Shown: positions 17,053-25,467, counted from the stretch's first letter. The stretch: 63,130 bases of DNA from Oscillospiraceae bacterium (GCA_015068845.1 SVJR01000005.1:1-63130), one strand, 5' to 3'. Made by a program: numbers and translations. Notes: a model not told the origin generated them from the letters alone.

Positions 17053-17913
17053 CTATTGCTTTAAAACCTTTTCTTCATTGCCGCTTTTTATAGAACGGTC
17101 GATTGCGTTTAAAATAAACACCGGTGCGATGAAATCTTCATATGATTCCGGCTGGTCTTCGCCTTTAAGGAGCTTATAGAAAGTTTCAAACTCTTGTCCA
17201 AAGCAATCATCCACGATGTATTTTGAAGTAATAACATTTTCTGCGCAGTTAATAGTTGCGTAATATGTATACTTTCCTTCTACAAACACAAGGTTCACGT
17301 CATAATCGTCATATCTTACAATGCAGTTAATCACCTTGCCATTAACAAATGCTTTCACAGAGTTTGGATAATATCCAAAGATTTCGCACATAGCCTGAGC
17401 CAGGTGTTGAGCATAGAAAAAGAAATTTCCATAATCATTGTTCATATCAACCGGTGCTCTGAGACTACCGCCGTAAACTTCGCCATATGTTTTTTCCTGA
17501 ACGTTTTTCTTCAGCTCCTGTATGGCTTTAGGATATCTGCAGACAGAGCCACCACATACCTTTGTGCCGCTTTTGATTAACTCTTCTTTAAGTTCAAGAG
17601 CTTCTGCTTCCGAAATCGTAATTGGTTTGTCTATGAACATAGGTATTCCGGATTCAATATATGGTTTTGCATACTTATAGTGGTTGTCGCCGTGACGTGC
17701 AGTAATCACAATGCCGTCTACCTTTCCTACAAATTCATCATATGACTTTGCCGCGTAAACACCATAATCTTCATTTAATTTGTTGGCAGCTTCCATATCG
17801 TCGCTATAGACACCTACCACTTCAATATCTGTATAGATTTTATCTTTTATAATGAAATTTAAAAACGTGTTGGCGTGAGAATTTTCACAACCGAGAATTG
17901 CAATTTTATACAT
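17053..17913 (-). CDS. Short Gfo/Idh/MocA-like oxidoreductase, 286 aa
   Basis: Rossmann start AILGCENSHANTFLNF and a DKP triad (FIDKPIT, ~92) in place of the usual EKP. At 286 aa it is shorter than the 330-390 aa norm, with a reduced C-terminal domain (FFYAQHLAQAM carries a His near the expected catalytic place). It may have narrowed specificity or act in a complex with its neighbours. Its start is 17 bp after the stop of the 357-aa oxidoreductase, and its SD is GGGGGAAG, so the two are co-transcribed. Confidence 0.82.
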   Translation of the reverse strand: MYKIAILGCENSHANTFLNFIIKDKIYTDIEVVGVYSDDMEAANKLNEDYGVYAAKSYDEFVGKVDGIVITARHGDNHYKYAKPYIESGIPMFIDKPITISEAEALELKEELIKSGTKVCGGSVCRYPKAIQELKKNVQEKTYGEVYGGSLRAPVDMNNDYGNFFFYAQHLAQAMCEIFGYYPNSVKAFVNGKVINCIVRYDDYDVNLVFVEGKYTYYATINCAENVITSKYIVDDCFGQEFETFYKLLKGEDQPESYEDFIAPVFILNAIDRSIKSGNEEKVLKQ

Positions 17914-17930
17914 CTTATTCTTCCCCCTAT

Positions 17931-19001
17931 TTAGAACTTAACCGGTAACGGATTTTGTGCATGTGCCTGTTCTATAACACTAATAATCATAGCAGCATGC
18001 TCGGGCTTTACTGACATTTCTGCATTCTTGGTTATTGCATTATACATCATTTCATAAAATCCCATTGTTCCAACATTAAAGGCGTCTCCTGTAAGTTTGC
18101 CTTCATCTACATGCCAATTTAAGCTTTCTGAACAATATATCGGGTAACCATTTTCATCCTTCAAAGAATCAAGAACAAGTTCTCTCTCGGGATTTTCACC
18201 ATCTACGATATATTTAAGCTGCCAACTACCGGTATTTGATGAATATGAACCTCTTGAGCCAAGTATTTTCACGGTCGCTGCGGGAAATGCATCATTTGAA
18301 TTTATTTCAACATCAACAACAGGTTTTCCCGGTGCGGACAGAATAATTTTTGCATAGTCGTCAGAGTCACCGCTATTTAACACTCTGTCGAGTTTTGAAA
18401 ACTCAACCTTAAAGTTTTTATCAAAATCCAAAAGTCCAAGCGCAATTCCAATGGGATGAGGACCTGTGTTATATACATTTCCGCCCATTGTAACCTGAGC
18501 AGTCTGCCAGTCCCATCTTCTTGCAAAGTTACTGAAGCTAACATCTATCTGTTTGATTTCGCCCAAAATTCCACTTTCAGCTATTTCTTTTGCTTTAACA
18601 TAATATGGTGCAAAAAATGTCTGTTGGAATACAGCAAGCTTGACATTCTTTTCTTTTGCAAGACGAATGAGTGTATCGCACTCATAAAAGTTTCTTGCAA
18701 ACGGCTTTTCAACAATCACATTGAACCCATGTTCAATCAAATCTTTTGTCACCTGAAAATGCTCTCTCGAATATGATGCATTGGTAACAAGGTCTATATC
18801 CTGTCTTCCGTAGAGTTCAGTATAGCTTTCAAAAACTTCACATCCGGGATATTCTTCCAAAGCCCTTTCGCGTCTTTGCGGGTCACGCTCAACCACAGCA
18901 ACAACATTGAACATTGTGTTGTTTTCTGACTTCAAAAATTTGCCATGGATATCTCTGCCGCTCCGACCTTGGCCTATTATTGCCAAATTTAATTTTTCCA
19001 T
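17931..19001 (-). CDS. Gfo/Idh/MocA-family oxidoreductase, 357 aa, first gene of the oxidoreductase operon
   Basis: Start chosen at ATG 19,001 (MEKLNLAIIGQGRSG), with SD AAGGAGCC 9 nt away; 17 codons further upstream are open but lie in the leader. NAD-binding AIIGQGRSGRDIHG, EKP motif (VEKPFARN) and a C-terminal motif (MGGNVYNTGPHPIGIALGLLDF) are intact. Likely oxidises a sugar, sugar acid or glycoside. It is transcribed away from the AraC gene at 19,155 from a shared control region. A decayed copy of its first 78 codons is at 22,441-22,672. Confidence 0.88.
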   Translation of the reverse strand: MEKLNLAIIGQGRSGRDIHGKFLKSENNTMFNVVAVVERDPQRRERALEEYPGCEVFESYTELYGRQDIDLVTNASYSREHFQVTKDLIEHGFNVIVEKPFARNFYECDTLIRLAKEKNVKLAVFQQTFFAPYYVKAKEIAESGILGEIKQIDVSFSNFARRWDWQTAQVTMGGNVYNTGPHPIGIALGLLDFDKNFKVEFSKLDRVLNSGDSDDYAKIILSAPGKPVVDVEINSNDAFPAATVKILGSRGSYSSNTGSWQLKYIVDGENPERELVLDSLKDENGYPIYCSESLNWHVDEGKLTGDAFNVGTMGFYEMMYNAITKNAEMSVKPEHAAMIISVIEQAHAQNPLPVKF

Positions 19002-19042
19002 AATAACAAGGCTCCTTTTCATTAACCAACTTCCTATAATTA

Positions 19043-19122
19043 AATATATCACGCATTATTTGAAAATAAAATAATAAAAAATGTTATTTTCTATTGCAAA
19101 AAATGTAATTTTGTTTTATAAT
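19043..19122. promoter_or_regulatory. Divergent promoter/operator between oxidoreductase operon and araC-type gene (copy B)
   Basis: Minus: -10 TATATT at 19,043-19,048 with weak -35. Plus: -35 TTGCAA (19,094-19,099), 17-bp spacer, -10 TATAAT (19,117-19,122). The palindrome ATTGCAAAAAATGTAAT (19,093-19,109) covers the plus -35 and lies 45 bp upstream of the minus -10. This is the araC/araBAD layout, in which one site would both repress the regulator's own gene and activate the operon. Binding is inference. Confidence 0.7.
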
Positions 19123-19154
19123 AATACCATCAGGTTGAAAAGGAGTTCATATTT

Positions 19155-20018
19155 ATGGCAAATGAATTTAATATCATATCAGAATATACCGATGAAACCA
19201 TCGCTTACAACCATGTAAAATTTTTAAATCCATCAGATAATGATTTTCTTTTACATCTACACACTCACGATATTTGTGAGTTTCTATTTTTAAAAAGCGG
19301 AAATATTTCAGGAATTATTAATGCAAGTGCATATAAGCCCACAAAAAACTGTTTATTGATATTCAGACCCCGCGTTCCGCATCGAATACAAATAGAAGAT
19401 GCCACTGCTTACGAAAGATACGATATTCTTTTTGATGAAAATTTATTAGCAAATAAGGTTTTTTATAAACTTCCGAAGGAGGTTAACCTGATAAACCTTA
19501 ACGGAAATAATCATGTAATTGATCTGTTTAAAAAAATGGACTATTATTATAAACAATTCACAGGGGACGATTTGAAAGTTATTATAACAAACCTCGTTGA
19601 GGAAATTTTGTTTAATATATCAATAATACTACCCAGTGATGATTTTGACAAAAACCTTATAACAACACACCCTATTATAAGTAAAGCAATAAATTATATC
19701 AACTCTCATTATACAGAGGATATTAAAATTGAAGATATAAGCAAGCACCTCGGTATAACCAAAAGCCATTTGCATCACTTGTTTGTTGAAAATCTACAGG
19801 TAAGCCCTAAAAAGTTTATGAACATTAAAAGGCTTGTAAAAGCACAACATTTAATAAGGATGGGCGAAGCACCAAGCAACATTTATCTATCCTGCGGTTT
19901 TAATGAATACACCACCTTTTTCCGTAACTATATTTCATATTTTGGGCATAGTCCATCTGAAGAAAACAAATTACCGATTGAAAGGAAATTTGAGGATATT
20001 TCCCCCGATTTTGTGTGA
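19155..20018 (+). CDS. AraC-family transcriptional regulator, 287 aa
   Basis: N-terminal cupin sensor domain (HLHTHDICEFLFLKSG, VPHRIQI) and C-terminal double HTH (about 185-280: IKIEDISKHLGITKSHLHHLFVE and RMGEAPSNIYLSCGFNEYTTFFRNY). Length is standard. SD AAGGAG precedes the start. Divergent from the oxidoreductase operon and the best candidate for recognising the palindrome found at 19,093, 11,144 and 22,765. A decayed fragment of a second copy lies at 22,785-22,976. Confidence 0.9.
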   Translation: MANEFNIISEYTDETIAYNHVKFLNPSDNDFLLHLHTHDICEFLFLKSGNISGIINASAYKPTKNCLLIFRPRVPHRIQIEDATAYERYDILFDENLLANKVFYKLPKEVNLINLNGNNHVIDLFKKMDYYYKQFTGDDLKVIITNLVEEILFNISIILPSDDFDKNLITTHPIISKAINYINSHYTEDIKIEDISKHLGITKSHLHHLFVENLQVSPKKFMNIKRLVKAQHLIRMGEAPSNIYLSCGFNEYTTFFRNYISYFGHSPSEENKLPIERKFEDISPDFV

Positions 20019-20057
20019 AAACTCCTAAATGATAATATAATTTAAGTAATTTTCAAA

Positions 20058-20087
20058 GGATGAAATCCGTATTCTGGGATTTCATCC
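20058..20087 (+). terminator. Probable terminator of the AraC gene
   Basis: Perfect 11-bp stem GGATGAAATCC/GGATTTCATCC with an 8-nt loop, 40 nt after the stop. The following U-tract is weak (CTTAGTTC), so efficiency is uncertain. Confidence 0.55.
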
Positions 20088-20109
20088 CTTAGTTCTAATA
20101 TATAGTATA

Positions 20110-20260
20110 AAGGCTCTTTGTCTATAGTTGGGGGCAAAATTGAATAATGGAATTTTTGATGGCGGTTGCAACTTTATGCAGCCGCCTTTCCAATATTAGA
20201 TTTTTTGTAGTTAAACATATGTAATATTCTTTTTCTGAATCTATTGAAATCACTATTATA
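20110..20260 (-). mobile_element. Possible ISL3-family insertion-sequence remnant
   Basis: In the minus frame ending at 20,174 the peptide YNSDFNRFRKRILHMFNYKK resembles, from memory, the C-terminal tail of ISL3-type transposases (a GYRNF-x-NF-x-x-RIL pattern). An in-frame stop lies just upstream and the rest of the gene is absent. The nearby GGCTCTTTGTCTATAG (about 20,112) may be an old terminal repeat. Confidence 0.35.
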
Positions 20261-20337
20261 TCACGGAGATTTTTCACATGCTAAAGCTTTTTATTCTCCC
20301 CCGGTAAAACCATGGGTATTTCCACGCCTAAAGGCAC

Positions 20338-20376
20338 TAAAAATGATGGTAGACACTTTTTTGTGTCTACCATCAT
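20338..20376 (-). terminator. Terminator of the permease operon
   Basis: Minus strand: perfect 14-bp stem ATGATGGTAGACAC/GTGTCTACCATCAT with loop AAAAAA, followed by TTTTT. It is downstream of the permease stop at 20,489. Confidence 0.85.
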
Positions 20377-20414
20377 TATATCACTTCACATTCTCAGGGT
20401 TATTTATTAATCAG

Positions 20415-20450
20415 TTGACCTCTATAGAAAGTGTTTTCTATAGAGGTCAA
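20415..20450. other. Perfect 16-bp inverted repeat after the permease gene
   Basis: TTGACCTCTATAGAAA and its exact complement around GTGT, 39 bp after the permease stop. No U-tract follows on the minus strand. It could be a processing or 3'-end stability hairpin, or the end of an old mobile element. Confidence 0.6.
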
Positions 20451-20488
20451 ATAAGATTGTCGCAAGACAGTTTTTTTTACAAAATATC

Positions 20489-21379
20489 CTAACCTTTAAC
20501 CGAACCAATCATAACACCTGTTACGAAATGCTTCTGCACAAACGGATAAAGAATTATCATAGGAAGTGCTGCTATAAGAATAGTTGAATACTTAACCATT
20601 TCGTTAAGTTTCTGCATACTTGCCAGATACTCTGCACTCACACCCGCAGTAGCAAGGGTCTTAGTGCTGATGCTCTCAGTAAGATTCTTAAGAATCAACT
20701 GAAGATTGTATTTATTTGGGTCGCGCATATAATAAAGAACATTAAGATAGCCATTCCAATGGCCAAGTGCATGATAAAGGCACATTACAGCAATTATTGA
20801 CTTTGACAACGGAAGCACGATAGAAAAGAAAAATCTCATATAACCGCCGCCGTCAATCTTAACAGATTCAAAAAGTTCCTCTGAAACATTTCCCACAAAA
20901 AAGCTTCGACAGATAAGCATATTGTTTACACTGAATGCACCCGGAAGAACCAAAGCCCATATAGTGTCAAACATACCCATGTTTCTGATGAGCAGGTAAA
21001 GCGGTACAACGCCACCACTGAAATACATAGCAAAAAGGCAAACAGCTGAAAAGAAACCTCTGCCAACCAATTCTTTTCTGGAAAGAGCAAACGATGCTGG
21101 AATAAGGACAACAAGATTGATAATTGTTCCCACTAAAGTATAAATAATAGAGTTTTTATAACCAACCAAAATTTCTTTATATTCAAGAATCTTTGCATAA
21201 CCTTCAAATGTTATTCCTCTTGGCCACAAAAGTGTTTTTCCGGCATTTACCATATTGGGATCGCTAATTGATGCAATAACAACAAAATACAGTGGATACG
21301 CTACAATAAAGAAAATAATGCCCAAAAGAGTGTAGTTGATAATATCAAAAATTCTGTCAGATTTACTTTTCATTTTCAT
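20489..21379 (-). CDS. ABC sugar importer permease, LplC/YtcP type
   Basis: Integral membrane protein with six predicted segments. The EAA-type loop is ELFESVKIDGGGYMRFFFSIVLP. The C-terminus QKHFVTGVMIGSVKG is diagnostic of the LplC/YtcP branch of oligosaccharide permeases. Start set at ATG 21,379; a GTG four codons earlier is only 2 nt from the SD AAGGAGGA. It forms a heterodimer with the permease encoded just upstream (18 bp gap). Probable partner lipoprotein at 13,195-14,778. The ATPase must come from elsewhere. Confidence 0.9.
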   Translation of the reverse strand: MKMKSKSDRIFDIINYTLLGIIFFIVAYPLYFVVIASISDPNMVNAGKTLLWPRGITFEGYAKILEYKEILVGYKNSIIYTLVGTIINLVVLIPASFALSRKELVGRGFFSAVCLFAMYFSGGVVPLYLLIRNMGMFDTIWALVLPGAFSVNNMLICRSFFVGNVSEELFESVKIDGGGYMRFFFSIVLPLSKSIIAVMCLYHALGHWNGYLNVLYYMRDPNKYNLQLILKNLTESISTKTLATAGVSAEYLASMQKLNEMVKYSTILIAALPMIILYPFVQKHFVTGVMIGSVKG

Positions 21380-21397
21380 AATTAAATCCACTCCTCC

Positions 21398-22342
21398 TTA
21401 GAACAACGATGTTTCACTTACTTTGCTTGAAACCCAGTTAACCAGCAGCAAGCATATAATGTTTACCAATGTGTTAAACAGATTAACAGCAGTAGAGAAA
21501 CCGAACTGAGCATCAAGAATACCTACCTTGTATACATAAGTTGAGAGAATTTCTGACGCGCCAAGATTGGCACTGTTCTGAATAAGAAGCATCTTGTCAG
21601 CACCAACAGAGAAAATTCTGCCAACTGTCAAAATCAAAAGAATAATAACTGTATTAGAGATAGCCGGAAGCTCTATACTCCAAATAATTCTCAGCTGGTT
21701 TGCCCCATCAATCCTTGCAGCCTCAAGTTGTTCCTGGTCAACGCCTGAAAGTGCTGCCATATAAATAACCGCTGAGTATCCAAGGGTTTGCCAAAGGCCG
21801 GTGAGCCAATAAATCTCGAATACATACTTATCTTCGCCAAAAAAGTTAATAGGGGCACCACCAAACCAACCGCGAATGATATTGAATACACCACCTGTAG
21901 GTGAGCAAAAAACCTGCGCGATATTGATAATAATAACCAGAGAAAGCATATATGGCAAATATGTAAAGTTCTGAACCATTTTCTTATACCATCTACAATT
22001 AGCATGGTGAAGCATGAGTGCAAGAATAATTGGGAACGGGAAATCAATAATGGTAATAAGCGCTGAAACCTTCACTGTATTCCAGATATATGTCCAGAAT
22101 TTGGGAAGGTTAAAAAATCTTTCAAAATGATCGAAACCAACCCAGGGAGACCCCATAATACCTAGCGATGGCAAATATTCTTTGAATGCCAGTATGATAC
22201 CATACATTGGGAAATAGGAAAATATTAACAGTAAAATCATCGCAGGAGCCAAAAATACATAAAGCTGCCAATTAGAAGCCATTCTAACCCATACCGACTT
22301 TTTCCCGTTAAGTGACGCTTCTTGTTTAACCGAAGTCTTCAT
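21398..22342 (-). CDS. ABC sugar importer permease, LplB/YteP type
   Basis: Six-segment permease beginning with a soluble tail and FLAPAMILLLIFSYFPMYGI. EAA loop: EQLEAARIDGANQLRIIWSIELP. I place the start at ATG 22,342 (MKTSVKQEAS); the frame stays open to 22,462, but those codons lie in the leader and abut the oxidoreductase pseudogene. The SD is weak (AAAGG, 13 nt away), unusual for this window. The promoter is at 22,715-22,781, so the transcript has a leader of about 370 nt that includes the pseudogene. Confidence 0.88.
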   Translation of the reverse strand: MKTSVKQEASLNGKKSVWVRMASNWQLYVFLAPAMILLLIFSYFPMYGIILAFKEYLPSLGIMGSPWVGFDHFERFFNLPKFWTYIWNTVKVSALITIIDFPFPIILALMLHHANCRWYKKMVQNFTYLPYMLSLVIIINIAQVFCSPTGGVFNIIRGWFGGAPINFFGEDKYVFEIYWLTGLWQTLGYSAVIYMAALSGVDQEQLEAARIDGANQLRIIWSIELPAISNTVIILLILTVGRIFSVGADKMLLIQNSANLGASEILSTYVYKVGILDAQFGFSTAVNLFNTLVNIICLLLVNWVSSKVSETSLF

Positions 22343-22440
22343 ATAAAAACCATTAACCTTTCTGGCACACAAAAGTTTTAACATTTCCGCAATCATCGTG
22401 TGCCTGACAATCGCTACATTTTGTTGATAAATATCATCTT

Positions 22441-22672
22441 GAATATGATGCATTGGTAACACGGTCTATATCCTGTCTTTCGCAAAGTTCGGTATATCCT
22501 TCAAAAACTTTACATCCCGGATATTTTTCCGGAGCCCTTGCGCGGCTTTGAGGGTCGCGCTCAACCACAGCTACAACATCGAAAGTAGTATTATTTACTG
22601 ATTCCAAAAATTCACCGTAAATGTCTCTTCCACTTCGTCCTTGTCCGATTATTGATTAATTCAATTTTTCAC
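22441..22672 (-). pseudogene. Decayed N-terminal fragment of a Gfo/Idh/MocA oxidoreductase
   Basis: DNA and, after allowing one base deletion, protein match the first ~78 codons of the gene at 17,931-19,001 (for example RDPQSRARAPEKYPGCKVFE against RDPQRRERALEEYPGCEVFE). The start has become GTG followed by TGA three codons later, and the SD is lost. Similarity ends sharply at about 22,441. Confidence 0.85.
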
Positions 22673-22714
22673 AATAACAAGACACTCTTTTATTGTGAAT
22701 TAGTTTCTTTTTTA

Positions 22715-22781
22715 ATTATAGCATACATTTTTCATAAGCAGAATATTAAAAAATTCTTTTCTTCATTGCAAAAAGTGTAAT
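22715..22781 (-). promoter_or_regulatory. Promoter and operator of the permease operon (copy C, captured from a duplication)
   Basis: Minus: -10 TATAAT at 22,715-22,720 and, 45 bp upstream, ATTGCAAAAAGTGTAAT (22,765-22,781), one base different from copies A and B. The -10 is closer to consensus than in copy B, whereas the plus-directed -10 of copy B is lost here (GCAAAT), matching the death of the regulator copy. Confidence 0.7.
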
Positions 22782-22784
22782 AAG

Positions 22785-22976
22785 GGATGCAAATCCAGTG
22801 GAATATGATCTTCCTATGCACACACATACTTTTTGCGAGATAATATTTCTAAAAAGCAGAAATTTATCGGAATTATCAACGCAAGAACTTATAGGTTGAC
22901 AAAATACTGTTTAATGATATTCAGAGCCAATGTGCCACACCGAATACAAATAAGAGAAGGAATAGAACATAAATTA
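22785..22976 (+). pseudogene. Decayed fragment of an AraC-family regulator
   Basis: Matches the cupin part of the regulator at 19,155: MHTHTFCEIIFLKS, a one-base frameshift, then GIINARTYRLTKYCLMIFRA and VPHRIQI. The original start and first ~25 codons are deleted, and the HTH half is absent. It ends at or inside the last codons of the convergent GH4 gene. Confidence 0.85.
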
Positions 22977-22977
22977 T

Positions 22978-24375
22978 TTACAGACCAAACGATGACAAAT
23001 AAGCCTTTGTGTTTTCACACATTTCATCGAACAACTTTCTTGCATCTTCCATTCCACATGTAACAAGCGGATCATTTGCAAATGCAATAAACACCTTTTC
23101 GATGTCTCTTTCAGCAATTGCTTCGGAAACCAATTCCTGCTCACCGCAAGCTCTTGAAACAAGCGGATAAATTTCTTTCGGAACAGGACCCGCAAAAACA
23201 GGGTTAAGGCTTCCTGCACGGAAAACAGCGTTTGTTTCAACAACTGCGCCGATTGGCAAGTTTGGAATCTGACCAGCGTTGGGAATATTAACATTGGTAA
23301 CCAAGTCGCAAAGACCGAGAAGTGCACGCATCTGAAGCACGCCCTCTTCACCAGTCTCTCTCATTTCAACGGGAATCTCACCGCTAATCATCTTTCTACT
23401 TTTTTCCCGTCTGTTTTTGAGGTCTTCTTTTCTCCATGAAACAGGTGTTAGAGTGAAGTGCATATCTGCAACTCTTTCCGGATTTTCAAGATACCACTTT
23501 CCTTCGCAGAATTCAGCAAGATGTCTGTCTCCTGCTGCTGCTATGTAACCAAACTTCTTGAACAAATCCATCTTAACCTTTTCATCCGAGCTGAAGAAGC
23601 TGTTGAGCCAATTATTATCAACCCCGCCTTCTTTATTAAATCCATCCGGATGCTTTTCGCAGAATTCCTTATAGAGCGGGAACAAATCAAGGTTTTTGTA
23701 CTTTGCTTCTGTTATCCATGTGAAGTGGTTAACCGAAATGGGATTAACCTTGATATCCTGACGATCAAAATCCTCTTCAATACCAAGATGTTCTTTAACC
23801 ACACAGCGCAAAAGCTTCTGGGTTCCAAAAACTTCATGGCAACAGCCGTACGCCTTGATTTCAGGGAACACTCTGTAAAGTGTCTTTACACAGAGAGTCA
23901 TGGGGTTGGTGTAGTTAATAACCCATGCATCGGGGCAATACTTTTTGATGTTTTCACCAATTTCTTCAAACATGGGAATTGTTCTCATTGCACGGATTAT
24001 TCCACCTGGACCTGCGGTGTCACCAACAGATTGATAAATTCCGTATTTTTCAGGGGTGTGAACGTCAGATTCCATCTCGTCAAAAGTTCCGGGAAGAATT
24101 GAAATAATAACAAAGTTTGCATCAGTGAGAGCCTCACCAATCGTCTTTGTTGCTCTGTATTTCCATGTAGTTTTTGCCCCATCAACATTGTTATACATAT
24201 TGCCAATGATTTCGTTGTCTTTTGCAGCTTCAAAATCTATATCATAAAGATCAACACTGCCGCTGATGTCATCACAAGCAACCAGATCACTCATGAACCC
24301 CCAAGCCCAGCCTCTTGAGCCGCCGCCAATGTAGGCAATTTTAATATCTTCAACTTTGTTTCCACTATATTTCAT
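22978..24375 (-). CDS. lplD: GH4 glycosidase, probable alpha-galacturonidase
   Basis: NAD-dependent family 4 glycoside hydrolase of 465 aa. Start set at ATG 24,375 (SD GGAG, 7 nt away); the longer open frame to 24,546 runs through the promoter. Motifs: NAD loop IGGGSRG (16-22), NYTNPM (154-159), CHEV (179-182, the Mn-binding Cys-His) and VNHFTW (215-220). A CHEV motif is the published hallmark of the alpha-galacturonidase class of GH4, though AglA-type alpha-glucosidases share it. Cytoplasmic; it would release galacturonate from imported pectic oligosaccharides, which uxaC/uxaB/uxaA at 30.9-35.0 kb could consume. Divergent from an AraC regulator. Confidence 0.85.
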   Translation of the reverse strand: MKYSGNKVEDIKIAYIGGGSRGWAWGFMSDLVACDDISGSVDLYDIDFEAAKDNEIIGNMYNNVDGAKTTWKYRATKTIGEALTDANFVIISILPGTFDEMESDVHTPEKYGIYQSVGDTAGPGGIIRAMRTIPMFEEIGENIKKYCPDAWVINYTNPMTLCVKTLYRVFPEIKAYGCCHEVFGTQKLLRCVVKEHLGIEEDFDRQDIKVNPISVNHFTWITEAKYKNLDLFPLYKEFCEKHPDGFNKEGGVDNNWLNSFFSSDEKVKMDLFKKFGYIAAAGDRHLAEFCEGKWYLENPERVADMHFTLTPVSWRKEDLKNRREKSRKMISGEIPVEMRETGEEGVLQMRALLGLCDLVTNVNIPNAGQIPNLPIGAVVETNAVFRAGSLNPVFAGPVPKEIYPLVSRACGEQELVSEAIAERDIEKVFIAFANDPLVTCGMEDARKLFDEMCENTKAYLSSFGL

Positions 24376-24551
24376 AATAATCTCCAATCCGCCTTCCATA
24401 AAGGCACCAATTCTTATGCAAACATTATAAATCATAAAATTTATGTTTTCCTCTAAAAAATTGATTATTTTTGTTAAAATCTTTGATTTTTTTCTTGATT
24501 TTTTGCTAAGCCTGTAGTATGATAAAGAAAATAAATAAGGGAGCAAAAAAA
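24376..24551. promoter_or_regulatory. Divergent promoter region, GH4 / AraC
   Basis: Plus: -35 TTGATT (24,495-24,500), 17-bp spacer, -10 TATGAT (24,518-24,523) for the AraC gene. Minus: TATAAT at about 24,423-24,428 with poor -35, overlapped by the palindrome CATAAATTTTATG. Three TTGATT direct repeats (24,461-24,500) are possible AraC half-sites. Confidence 0.55.
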
Positions 24552-25355
24552 ATGGATTATCCTATATTCTCTCAAAAACAATTTTCCTACGACAAAGTGT
24601 CAGGTAAAAGAAAAGTCAGCAGAACCCACAAACATACAGAGCACGAACTTTATTATCTTCTCAACGGCAACACGAAATATTTCATTGACAAGGAATTTTT
24701 TCACCTTCAGCCTGGCAATTTCATATTTGTTCCAAAAGGAATGCTCCATCGCACAGACAGTGAAACCTGCTATTTCAACGAGCGTCTTATTTTCAGTTTT
24801 GGTGACGAAATTTTTGATGCGACAATGGAGCCAATTCTCGAAGAACTGACCCGATTCAAGTTGATCCGGATTGCCCAAAAGCACCTCCCAACAACAGATG
24901 AATTGGTAGAAAAGATTTCAAAAGAGCATCGGTCGCATAACCCCTTCAAGGAGCAGATGATTCAGTCGTATCTGAGAACCCTCCTCGTGAGACTGTGCAG
25001 ATATAATCAGCCCGACAATTCGGACACAGATAAAGCAAACCAACTTTTTTATCGCATATCGGACCACATTGCGGATAATTTATCATCGGAAATCACTCTT
25101 TCCTCTCTCAGTACAAGGTTTTCGATCAGCGAAAGTCACCTTTCAAGAAAATTCAAATCAATTTTTGGAATTGGTGTTAACGAATATATCCGATATATGC
25201 GTATACAAAAGGCAATCAAGCTTTTAATTGGAACCGAACTATCAATTTCGGAAATTTCAGAAATATGTGGATTTAATGACAGCAACTATTTCTCCACAGT
25301 CTTCAAACTTACTATGGGTGTTTCACCACATAAGTATAGGAAAACAAACCGTTAA
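24552..25355 (+). CDS. AraC-family transcriptional regulator, 267 aa
   Basis: Start at ATG 24,552 (SD GGGAG); the ATG 11 codons earlier is at the promoter. N-terminal cupin (HKHTEHELYYLLNG, PGNFIFVPKGMLHRTD), C-terminal HTH_18 (ITLSSLSTRFSISESHLSRKFKS; ELSISEISEICGFNDSNYFSTVFK). Divergent from the GH4 gene, which it probably activates in response to the substrate or product. Confidence 0.9.
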   Translation: MDYPIFSQKQFSYDKVSGKRKVSRTHKHTEHELYYLLNGNTKYFIDKEFFHLQPGNFIFVPKGMLHRTDSETCYFNERLIFSFGDEIFDATMEPILEELTRFKLIRIAQKHLPTTDELVEKISKEHRSHNPFKEQMIQSYLRTLLVRLCRYNQPDNSDTDKANQLFYRISDHIADNLSSEITLSSLSTRFSISESHLSRKFKSIFGIGVNEYIRYMRIQKAIKLLIGTELSISEISEICGFNDSNYFSTVFKLTMGVSPHKYRKTNR

Positions 25356-25467
25356 TCTGCGTGCATAGCACACATCGATATAAATCTCTTGGGCGATTTG
25401 TTACACATCCTTACGAATTCGATATACGTCAAGGACACTCGATTTGTTTCCCACGCCTAAAGACACT

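Larger units (their letters stand above)
20019..20488. other. 470-bp intergenic region: hairpins and an insertion-sequence remnant
   Basis: From left: hairpin 20,058-20,087 after the AraC gene, hairpin 20,161-20,186 (GGCGGTTGCA/TGCAGCCGCC), a transposase-like scrap at about 20,174-20,260, the terminator at 20,338-20,376, and a perfect 16-bp palindrome at 20,415-20,450. No intact gene. Confidence 0.7.

Noticed and set aside
22833-23063. A 76-aa plus-strand gene
   Set aside because: It is the frameshifted remains of the AraC cupin domain followed by antisense of the GH4 C-terminus.
24376-24546. N-terminal extension of the GH4 protein by 57 codons
   Set aside because: It would run through the divergent promoter region, and the ATG at 24,375 has a good SD and matches the usual GH4 start.
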